A stretch of 23,986 nt of DNA from a virus. The translations under genes were made by a program, and so were the position numbers. Of this stretch, positions 15,148 to 22,674 are shown one piece after another. The stretch is from positions 1 through 23,986 of IMG/VR virus record IMGVR_UViG_3300009502_000201. One strand, 5' to 3'. The stretch's first letter is position 1, and every line of letters begins with the position of its first letter. Under the pieces are notes generated by a model. The model did not search any database. It was not told where the DNA came from and saw nothing but the letters and a program-made list of their open reading frames with translations.

Positions 15148-17732
15148 GAGTTGTCGAGCAACAGCCAGATGTTAAGGTGTTTCTTAAACGCTTCATAGAC
15201 AATGAAGACGACTGGAATGAGGCCGTGACTTATTTGGGGTTAAACGGCGAATCTATGAAACTTTTTTTGCGTGGCGACGGCGAGAAGCCTGGGCAATTTT
15301 TCCCAACCTGGGGGACGGAGAGCATAGACCAGTACCTCCAGACTGTAACGGTATTAGAAGAGCGTATGGGTGGCGATTACGCTGAGGTGATTTACCCCAA
15401 GGATGCCCCCTTGTACCTGGGGGACGATTTCAGACCATCGTATGAGTTGGGCCTTCTTGAAGTTATGAAGGGCGTCTATGCGGTTACAACTAATATAAAT
15501 AGGAACGGCAACCCAGGGAGTGCTACTGTAAAATTATCCCTATCGCTACTTAGCAATAACATAGACGATAAAACGCTGTTGGCAATATCGGCATTTGATT
15601 TGCTCAATGCCGACTACAGTAAGATTCTCAATATGTCTGCCGAAGGGATAAGTCAACTCAAGCAAATGGGTGTTACTGGGGACTCCGCTACAGCTAAGCG
15701 GATAGTAGAGATGCTGTCGACAAGGAAGTTAAACATCTTGCAATCTAACTCTGGTGGCAACTCCATGTTTGTGGACAGTATTAGGACTATTTTCAGGCCA
15801 ATGGACAAAATACAGATATGGTTTAGGAAGAGACATACCACTGGCTATAATTTCCCCAGCGATTATGCGGTAGCCTTCACTGGGCTTATCTCTGATTCTA
15901 CAGTGTCTTATGGTGGCGGGAAGGTGGAGGTGACGCTTGGTGCCGAGGATACTCTGAAGTGGTTGCGAATTACCAGGGTAAACGTTTCTCCATCCCCGAA
16001 CGTTGGGGCTTCGGAAAGCGGGCAGAAGGCAATTGCATTCACTACTACATTTGCCAAGGAAAACGGCTCCCAGATAATCAAAGACCTTGTCCTGGGTCGT
16101 GGCGTGAATGCCAATGGGACACCTTGGTTGCAAAGGATTATACAGAATGATAGCGGGGACAATATCACGCAGTATTATGTGAAGAATATGAAAACTGGGA
16201 ATGGTGATTGGCGAGTTGTTACTTTTTCAGATTCAAAGAATACAAAACCAGTGGGCTTAGCTGGATACGAACAACTTGAGCAAGCGAGCCCGATTACGGC
16301 TATTGGCGAATTCCAGTTAATTGATAAGAAGTCATACGCTACCATAAAGACAACAGTGGATAGTGGTGACCCTGCTGTTAAAAAAACAAAAACAAGTGAT
16401 GGCAACCCAATTTACATCAGGGAAACATTGCAGGCTGGAATGTTTTTTAGATTAGATACAGACTTTGATAAGAGTAGATTGTTGATACCAGAGAAGTGGA
16501 TTGCAGATTGGGCTCCATATAAAAACCTATTCCAGAGTGCTTTCCAGTTGTGGGAGAGTGATTTTAAGTTCAGACTTGACATCGCCAAGGAAGTGGCGAA
16601 CGCAACTGATTTTGAGTTCTTTGCTGACGCAAGCGGGACAATTCATTACAGACCCCCACTATATATGCTGACTCCAGGGTTAAGCTACACGTGGTTGTTT
16701 AATTACGGGGAAACGGACATAACAAAATTTTCCCCATACTTTATCGAGGACCAGTATTTTATAGATGATATAGATGTTGTGAGCGATAGTTTCACGACGA
16801 GCGATAGAGATATTAAAACTTATGTGTCCGTCACTGGACAGCCGAACTATTTTGACATGGAGGATTTCCTCAAGGTTAATACTACGTACTATTACAACCC
16901 AGTCCTGGTTAACAGGTATGGGGTAAGGTATATAACCAAGCAACTACCCATGCTCTCTGGGCTTGACGCTGGGGCCGACCCAGCAAGGACATCGTACGCC
17001 CAGGCGTGGATGAATAGACAAAACGCTTCTATCAACACAGGGTCGGTCACTATAGCGGGGACGCCAGAATTAGAAGTCGGTAGGACTATTGGGTTAATCG
17101 GTAACAAGGACAACATTGTTAATACAATTAAAAAGATAAACGCTTCATCTGCTAAGTCTTTGCGTGGCGACGAAACAAAAGTGACTGCAAAGATTTCTGG
17201 TGCCATTAACAGTCTCAATCAAGATATCATTGAGCAAATGAAAAGACTGCCAGTGTATTACATTGACACGATATCACACTCCTATACCCAGGGAAAAACG
17301 TTCACCACTACACTGGGGTTGACTCACGGAAGGGTGCTGGGGAATAGATATGGGACTGGGTTCCTTGGGTTTGGGGTTGGTGGTGACGACGCACAGACAA
17401 TGGACGCCATGATGGATGCAATAGATTATAATCCGCCACAAAAAGTCTGGACTGCGATGGGACCCCAGGGCGGTATAGGGTTAAAGAGAGAGAAGTGGGC
17501 TATTATTCGTTCCCAGGATGCGTCTGGAGCCCCTGCGGTGAAATATTATTCTGCTCCCGAGACGAATAAGAATGGTGTTGCTCCTGTCAGGTCAATGGGT
17601 AATCCAGTTCCAATAGAAATGCACACCGCTGTTGGCGGTCCAGCAATTTGGAAACTATATGAATTTAATCAAAACATGCTCTACCTGAGTGGGGAATCGG
17701 ACACGCCAGGGAAGCCGTGGCCAGGACAGTGA
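15144..17732 (+). CDS. Baseplate hub protein (gp27/gpD-like)
   Basis: ATG 15144 gives 862 aa and an ATGA overlap with GGGGGTG about 9 bases upstream; ATG 15126 (868 aa) is an in-frame alternative. Early regions are mixed. Residues about 205-280 contain DSIRTIFRPMDKIQIWFRKR followed by VAFTGLISDSTVSYGGGKVE, the phrase typical of hub proteins that form a pseudo-hexameric ring. The middle third is long and irregular. The C-terminal part has YAQAWMNRQNASINTGSVTI and PELEVGRTIGLIGNKDNI, again hub-like, and a DTISHSYTQGKTFTTTLGLT strand pair. A trimer would join the spike below and the tube initiator above. The next gene is the spike, as expected. Confidence 0.78.
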   Translation: MRVVEQQPDVKVFLKRFIDNEDDWNEAVTYLGLNGESMKLFLRGDGEKPGQFFPTWGTESIDQYLQTVTVLEERMGGDYAEVIYPKDAPLYLGDDFRPSYELGLLEVMKGVYAVTTNINRNGNPGSATVKLSLSLLSNNIDDKTLLAISAFDLLNADYSKILNMSAEGISQLKQMGVTGDSATAKRIVEMLSTRKLNILQSNSGGNSMFVDSIRTIFRPMDKIQIWFRKRHTTGYNFPSDYAVAFTGLISDSTVSYGGGKVEVTLGAEDTLKWLRITRVNVSPSPNVGASESGQKAIAFTTTFAKENGSQIIKDLVLGRGVNANGTPWLQRIIQNDSGDNITQYYVKNMKTGNGDWRVVTFSDSKNTKPVGLAGYEQLEQASPITAIGEFQLIDKKSYATIKTTVDSGDPAVKKTKTSDGNPIYIRETLQAGMFFRLDTDFDKSRLLIPEKWIADWAPYKNLFQSAFQLWESDFKFRLDIAKEVANATDFEFFADASGTIHYRPPLYMLTPGLSYTWLFNYGETDITKFSPYFIEDQYFIDDIDVVSDSFTTSDRDIKTYVSVTGQPNYFDMEDFLKVNTTYYYNPVLVNRYGVRYITKQLPMLSGLDAGADPARTSYAQAWMNRQNASINTGSVTIAGTPELEVGRTIGLIGNKDNIVNTIKKINASSAKSLRGDETKVTAKISGAINSLNQDIIEQMKRLPVYYIDTISHSYTQGKTFTTTLGLTHGRVLGNRYGTGFLGFGVGGDDAQTMDAMMDAIDYNPPQKVWTAMGPQGGIGLKREKWAIIRSQDASGAPAVKYYSAPETNKNGVAPVRSMGNPVPIEMHTAVGGPAIWKLYEFNQNMLYLSGESDTPGKPWPGQ

Positions 17733-17737
17733 CAACA

Positions 17738-18898
17738 ATGAACCCATTCTTATACAGAGGTGACATGGATGCGATGGACCAACTTTACACGGTCCAAATT
17801 GGTAAAATTGTCAGCGTAGACGAAGACAATGCTACCGTTAACGTCCAGTGGGCCGATAAAGATGGTGGTAGGATGGGTGTGCCATTCCCCATGCCCTTTG
17901 CTGGCAACGGATGGGGTGTGTGGGTGATGCCGTGTGGCGGGGAAACGTGCTTAATAGGGTTTAGGCAGAATCAATTCCCTGTGATACTGGCCTGGCAACC
18001 TTGTAATATTGCCACGCCAAACTCGTCATATCAGAATATGTTGGGCTTGTATGGGGCCACACAGATAAAGGGCGGGGAGATTTACTCGAGAAGCAGGATG
18101 GCTTATGCGAACTGCAAAAAATGCCATCATGTAAGTCTGTTGTCGGCGTGGAATGATAGTGCCTCAAGGGCAAACGGCACGAAGATGGATATGTGCCCAA
18201 TATGCGGGGCACCTGCGATTGATAAAACAGTTTCACCGCCAGTAATTAACAAACTATATGTCGGCGGATTTTCCTATTTATTCAACGATGGGTCGTTTAC
18301 GATTGCCCAGGAGGTGGACCTCGCAAATGGGTTCCGCTCTGGGGCAAACTTCACGATGAACAAGGACGGGAGTGTAATCCTCAAGGATAAACTTGGCAAT
18401 AGAATTGAAACGGATACCTCTATTGGAAGTATAAAGATTCAGCAGAGCATAATAACAAAGCAAAGGACCAGCGACCAATCGGATGACAGTGTGATAAAGG
18501 ATGGGTCCAGCGTAGAGCTTGGTGATGACGGCTCGGTTACTGTCCAGCAAGTTTTGAAAAAGGATTCGCAGACGGTTGAAGACGGTGCCAGTATCACAAT
18601 GGACGCAACGGGTGGGGTTACGATACTACCCAAGAATGGTAAGGTGGTAATAACTATAGACGTTAACGGCAACGTAAACGTGACCGCCGATTCAAAGATA
18701 GTATTGGAGGCCCCAGAGGTTGATATCGGGGACGCAAGTGCCAAGGCGTTGGCAGTTGCAGACAGCGTGGCACAGCAGTTCAATGCGTTTATTACCGCTT
18801 ACAATGCCCACATGAACGGGGCTTATCCGTTGGTTACCCCGTATGCAGGGCAGATGAGTGTGGGGAATATAGGAACCACGAAGGCGAAGGGGTCATAA
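17738..18898 (+). CDS. Baseplate spike (gp5/gpV-like OB fold) with an internal zinc ribbon
   Basis: ATG 17738 gives 386 aa; GTG 17717 or GTG 17729 (overlapping the previous stop) are alternatives, since the ribosome-binding site is weak. The N-terminus is an OB fold (about 16-88: YTVQIGKIVSVDEDNATVNV, then WVMPCGGETCLIGF). Cys126, Cys129, Cys153 and Cys156 form a CxxC-x23-CxxC zinc-ribbon pattern directly after it. A repetitive beta region follows (NKDGSVILKDKLGN, DDGSVTVQQV, MDATGGVTILPKNG, then VDIGDASAKALAVADSVAQQ), as in the needle of trimeric spikes. No lysozyme domain like that of T4 gp5 is present. The spike would puncture the host envelope. The OB/needle call is firm; the zinc role is inferred from the cysteine spacing. 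Confidence 0.85.
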   Translation: MNPFLYRGDMDAMDQLYTVQIGKIVSVDEDNATVNVQWADKDGGRMGVPFPMPFAGNGWGVWVMPCGGETCLIGFRQNQFPVILAWQPCNIATPNSSYQNMLGLYGATQIKGGEIYSRSRMAYANCKKCHHVSLLSAWNDSASRANGTKMDMCPICGAPAIDKTVSPPVINKLYVGGFSYLFNDGSFTIAQEVDLANGFRSGANFTMNKDGSVILKDKLGNRIETDTSIGSIKIQQSIITKQRTSDQSDDSVIKDGSSVELGDDGSVTVQQVLKKDSQTVEDGASITMDATGGVTILPKNGKVVITIDVNGNVNVTADSKIVLEAPEVDIGDASAKALAVADSVAQQFNAFITAYNAHMNGAYPLVTPYAGQMSVGNIGTTKAKGS

Positions 18899-18907
18899 GG
18901 AGGCAGT

Positions 18908-19330
18908 ATGTCCTTTGCATTAAAAATAGTCGATAAAGACCTGGTGTTTGACGGGTCTGGTAAATTAGAGACCGTAACTGGCTCAGATAAGCTCGTGCAG
19001 GGATTAAACAAGATTCTGGTAACTGAGCGGGGAAGAAATTTTCTACACCAGCAATATGGCTCTACGCTCTACAATTTACTCGGCAAGAAGTTTTCTTCTG
19101 CCCTGATGACGTCCTTGCTGTCGAAGAACTTGGCACAGACGCTGGCTTGCTTTCAACAGATACAACAGAATCAGAGGATGAACCAATACGTAGCCCCGAG
19201 TGAAATAATAGCATCGGTGGACTCGATTGTGGTCGCCAGGATGGGGCCAGCTCAAGTGGCCTTTAATACGGTACTTAGAACACTTAATGGTGCTCAGATT
19301 AGAACATTAACCAACATACAAAATACGTAA
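18908..19330 (+). CDS. gp25-like baseplate wedge protein
   Basis: The product is 140 aa. ATG 18908 follows AGGAGG overlapping the previous stop. The layout is that of the T4 gp25 / P2 gpW family: an N-terminal VTGSDKLVQGLNKILVTERG with the conserved 'ERGRNFLHQQYGSTL' turn, a helical middle (LMTSLLSKNLAQTLACFQQI), and a C-terminal strand pair (VDSIVVARMG). These proteins sit in the inner baseplate wedge next to the hub and seed the sheath. Its gene order (spike, gp25, J, I) is the standard order of simple contractile baseplates. Confidence 0.88.
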   Translation: MSFALKIVDKDLVFDGSGKLETVTGSDKLVQGLNKILVTERGRNFLHQQYGSTLYNLLGKKFSSALMTSLLSKNLAQTLACFQQIQQNQRMNQYVAPSEIIASVDSIVVARMGPAQVAFNTVLRTLNGAQIRTLTNIQNT

Positions 19331-19340
19331 TGGAGGGATT

Positions 19341-20960
19341 ATGCCTACAGTTTATAATAGAACAACCGAAGCGATAACTCGGGGAACCACGCCTGGCGGG
19401 ACGGATACATTACTCTATACCGCTATCAATATTGTCAGGATAGGGAACACCTCGATATCGACCGACTACAGCCCCAGCACGGACTATAATCTCTCTCCGA
19501 GTGGAGCGGTTGATTGGTCTCCGTTGGGTGTGGAGCCAGTTGCAAATGCAACCTATTATGTGACCTATGATTACTACCCGCAGAACAGACTGAAGACTAT
19601 AGACAACGTCATCACTGACATGAGGGCTGATGTAAAGATAAATAATCCGCTCATAGATATCAGTGAAGGTGAAATCGTCAACGATATCTTTATAGAGGTC
19701 CCAGCGAAACAGATTACAGACCTGTATTCGACGGCGGAGCATATTGGCCTGATACAGTCGCTCAAGAATCCAGACGAGTTCTCTACGCAAGAGATGAACG
19801 ATTGTGCGTATAATTATAACTTGACCAGGAAGCCTGCAACAACCTCGGTTGGATTCGCATTGTTTACTGCAAGAGTTGCACCAGTGGCAGATATTATCAT
19901 TATTGTTGGGACTCAGATTTCTACGTTGGCGACATCTACTACGCCGTCGGTGACGTTCCAGGTTACAACGTCTACAGTTTTACTTGCTGGGACATATTCA
20001 GTCTTGGTACCAATAGAATCCGTTGCGGTAGGAGTGTCGAACAATGTCGGGGCGAACACTATCTCTACTTTGACCACACCGATAAGCGGTGTCACTGGGG
20101 TTACCAATCCAGGGGCGACTACTGGCGGAACGGACCAGGAATCCAATGCCAGCCTGGCCAACAGAATAATCAACGTGTGGTCTGGGGCGAACATCGGGAC
20201 AAAGCAGGGTATTCAGAACCTGATGCTGGCCCAGAATAACGTAGAGATGGCACTTGTTCAAGGATGGGGAGACCCGCTGATGACCAGGGACAATGGTTAC
20301 GGTGGGAAAGTGGACGTTTACATTATGGCTGAGTCCAACTACTCTACACCCATCACCGATGAAGAGACTACGGATTACGGCGGTGGGAATATAATTCTGG
20401 CCAAACAACCAGTGTTATCTATTTCTGGCGTTAAGGTGAACAACGTCGCAATAAGCCCATCGAATTATTCACTGGTGAAAGATTCTTCTGGTGTCGGGGG
20501 AAGCACGAGAGCCCAGGATGCGGTGAGCTTCAGCGTGCCACCGTCACTACACGATGATGTAAGAATATCTTACACATACAACAGCCTGATTGAATCCCTA
20601 CAGGCCCTGGTGGATGAGGATGTGAACCATATTGTGACGGCAGATGTGTTGATAAAGTCGACAGTTGAAGTTCTTGTCGACATGACATTCCAGATTTCCA
20701 TACAACCAGTCGGGTCTACATTTGCCACGGTGAGAGATAACGTAGCGACTGCGTTAACCAATTTTATAAACATCAAGTCGCTTGGTGCGAAGATTCTGTA
20801 CAGTGACATGATAGGTGTCGCCCGCTCAGTGCTCGGCGTAGTAGAAGTCCAGGTCCCGTTCACCTTACTTGCGAGACACGGAGCCAGTGGCGTGGGAGAC
20901 ATCACGTGCACGGCAAAAGAATTCCCGAGAATGGGAATCCCGACTATAACGGAGATTTAA
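19341..20960 (+). CDS. Baseplate J-like wedge protein
   Basis: The product is 539 aa. ATG 19341 follows GGAGGG. The first 85 residues are an extra beta module (TDTLLYTAINIVRIGNTS, TDYNLSPSGAVDWSP, then YYVTYDYY) closely similar to the one in the sheath. The rest follows the J/gp6 pattern: NPLIDISEGEIVNDIFIEVP, a helix (QITDLYSTAEHIGLIQS), a central beta domain, GGTDQESNASLANRIINVWS, then IGTKQGIQNLMLAQNNVEMA, and a C-terminal VRDNVATALTNFINIKSLGA. Dimers of this type form the wedge ring that surrounds the hub and changes shape on contraction. It lies between the gp25-like and I-like genes. Confidence 0.88.
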   Translation: MPTVYNRTTEAITRGTTPGGTDTLLYTAINIVRIGNTSISTDYSPSTDYNLSPSGAVDWSPLGVEPVANATYYVTYDYYPQNRLKTIDNVITDMRADVKINNPLIDISEGEIVNDIFIEVPAKQITDLYSTAEHIGLIQSLKNPDEFSTQEMNDCAYNYNLTRKPATTSVGFALFTARVAPVADIIIIVGTQISTLATSTTPSVTFQVTTSTVLLAGTYSVLVPIESVAVGVSNNVGANTISTLTTPISGVTGVTNPGATTGGTDQESNASLANRIINVWSGANIGTKQGIQNLMLAQNNVEMALVQGWGDPLMTRDNGYGGKVDVYIMAESNYSTPITDEETTDYGGGNIILAKQPVLSISGVKVNNVAISPSNYSLVKDSSGVGGSTRAQDAVSFSVPPSLHDDVRISYTYNSLIESLQALVDEDVNHIVTADVLIKSTVEVLVDMTFQISIQPVGSTFATVRDNVATALTNFINIKSLGAKILYSDMIGVARSVLGVVEVQVPFTLLARHGASGVGDITCTAKEFPRMGIPTITEI

Positions 20961-20961
20961 T

Positions 20962-21957
20962 ATGCCAAAATACCATTCTTTTAGATATGGAGAGCGTGGC
21001 TATAGTGGTCCGATAATAATTGTGAACACTGTCAATCAACTACCAAGCATTGGTGCTGGTAATGTTTATTACGCAGACATGCTTGCGAATTTGGCGGACG
21101 AGCATGTCTATCCGACTGACGATAACTATATCGCTACAGTGACAGCGAAACCAGTTGCTGTTACTGGGACCAGTGGACTGGGTGCGGATATAACTTTAAC
21201 GACAAACGGGACCCATACGGTAACAGCAACCGCAGACGGGCTGGGTAATTGGACGGCAGACCTGCAATTGTTCGAGGGGTTGAACACAATAGAAGGCAAG
21301 TATCATTACGTAGATGACGGCGGTATTCCAATTTACGGGGTATTCCCGCCAATCTACGTGATATGCAACGACATACATTTGTTCCTGTATGTGATGTGCA
21401 AGCAGTTCAACTTAGTGAAGAACGAGTTGGATAGCACGTCGCTCGACTCCAATTTACTTTACACGAGAGGGGAAAGGCTCGAAGAAATATGGGGGACGAA
21501 ATTGAACTTTGCGTATGACGAGAATGTTTCCTACGCCCAGTATCGTGCCATACTGTTTGGGTTGACTAAAGTGTATCTCGGCGGGTCCACGCTGGCTAAT
21601 TTGAAATATGCCCTTATGTTACTCGCCAACAACCCAGGGGTGAAGATATACGAGTTCTGGAGGGACGCCAGTAAGATGGTGGCGAACCGAGAGGTTTATT
21701 GGCAATGGAACCATTTGTCAAGTGTTTGGAATGGAGAGTCTTACAGGTGGCTTGATACCAGGGCCTTTGAAAGGCTGGGCCTGACTCAGTTCGGGTGCCA
21801 AATATTATTTCCAATAGATAATTATACTGGGCCGTTGGAGTATGCGAGCGTTGCCATCAACTTAACCAGGCCCGCTCACTTAATTTATTCTTTAATACTC
21901 TGGCTGACGACTTATTTCCCAGTGCCAGACAATGACGTCACATACACGTTGGCTTAG
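20962..21957 (+). CDS. Baseplate I-like wedge protein with Ig-like insertion
   Basis: The product is 331 aa. ATG 20962 lies one base after the J-like stop with GGAG at 20951-20954. The N-terminal third has an Ig-like segment (about 55-110, with TTNGTHTVTATADGLGNW and LFEGLNTIEGKY). The core is helical (SLDSNLLYTRGERLEEIWG, then YAQYRAILFGLTKVYLG and LANLKYALMLLANNPG), typical of tail protein I-like partners of J that connect wedge and fibres. The C-terminal region is aromatic-rich (WQWNHLSSVWNGESYRWL) and ends in a hydrophobic LIYSLILWLTTYF segment. The I-like assignment is based on position after J and on the helical core pattern; the Ig-like call is moderate. Confidence 0.65.
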   Translation: MPKYHSFRYGERGYSGPIIIVNTVNQLPSIGAGNVYYADMLANLADEHVYPTDDNYIATVTAKPVAVTGTSGLGADITLTTNGTHTVTATADGLGNWTADLQLFEGLNTIEGKYHYVDDGGIPIYGVFPPIYVICNDIHLFLYVMCKQFNLVKNELDSTSLDSNLLYTRGERLEEIWGTKLNFAYDENVSYAQYRAILFGLTKVYLGGSTLANLKYALMLLANNPGVKIYEFWRDASKMVANREVYWQWNHLSSVWNGESYRWLDTRAFERLGLTQFGCQILFPIDNYTGPLEYASVAINLTRPAHLIYSLILWLTTYFPVPDNDVTYTLA

Positions 21958-21968
21958 GAGGAATTAAA

Positions 21969-22664
21969 ATGGCTACAGGACAGATAGTGGTAAATGGAAG
22001 AGTCCTTGAATCCCGACTGATGCAGGGTGATACGGTCGCAGGGATAACTAAATTCGCAATCGGCACAGGAGATGGTTCCTGGAATGTCGCTAATCCCCCA
22101 GTGGCAAAAGATGTCGGAGGGAACAGTCTCGACATCTCGTATAGCGGGAGTGGCCTTGGCGTTGTCGTTGGTGCTGGGGCACTATATTTTAGCGGGACCG
22201 CCTTAGATGTCCCACAGACGATTCTGGACGACACGACAACACCAGCGATAGTTGTAAGTCAATACAACCATATAATGGTGGATAACGCTGGCGTGTTTAC
22301 GGTAACGGCAACCTCTTCGGCGACAACTCCTACGATTCCGTCGGGCAATATTTACATAGGATACGTGAACACCGATGCGACCGTAGTTCTTACGATATAC
22401 AACCAGGCCAACATGGTGCACGAACTTGCCAGGGTCAGCGTGGTAATAAGTTTTATCGATTTACAGGGAGATGTCACTCTTGAGGCTACAAACAGGATAA
22501 GGGTGACCGCAACGTTTGGGGCTGGGGTTGGAACTGGAGATATCATGGAGTTCGCTCTGTTTGGTGGAGCGGGTGACAGTGTAATGATAGCGTATAAAAC
22601 GGTTCAAGTTATTCATAAATTATCTACCAACGCTTTGAACGTTGTGTGGGATTTATCATTCTAA
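21969..22664 (+). CDS. Baseplate-to-fibre linker / short tail fibre candidate
   Basis: The product is 231 aa. ATG 21969 follows AGGAGG. The N-terminus (GQIVVNGRVLESRLMQGDTV and FAIGTGDGSWN) carries the 'G(T)GDxSWxxxNPP' phrase common in the attachment domains of tail fibre-like proteins. Alternating strands and Gly/Thr-rich loops follow, with RIRVTATFGAGVGTGDIMEF near the C-terminus. It lies between the I-like gene and the long fibre gene. An adaptor or short fibre role is inferred. No chaperone or collar motif is present. Confidence 0.55.
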   Translation: MATGQIVVNGRVLESRLMQGDTVAGITKFAIGTGDGSWNVANPPVAKDVGGNSLDISYSGSGLGVVVGAGALYFSGTALDVPQTILDDTTTPAIVVSQYNHIMVDNAGVFTVTATSSATTPTIPSGNIYIGYVNTDATVVLTIYNQANMVHELARVSVVISFIDLQGDVTLEATNRIRVTATFGAGVGTGDIMEFALFGGAGDSVMIAYKTVQVIHKLSTNALNVVWDLSF

Positions 22665-22674
22665 AGGAGGCACT

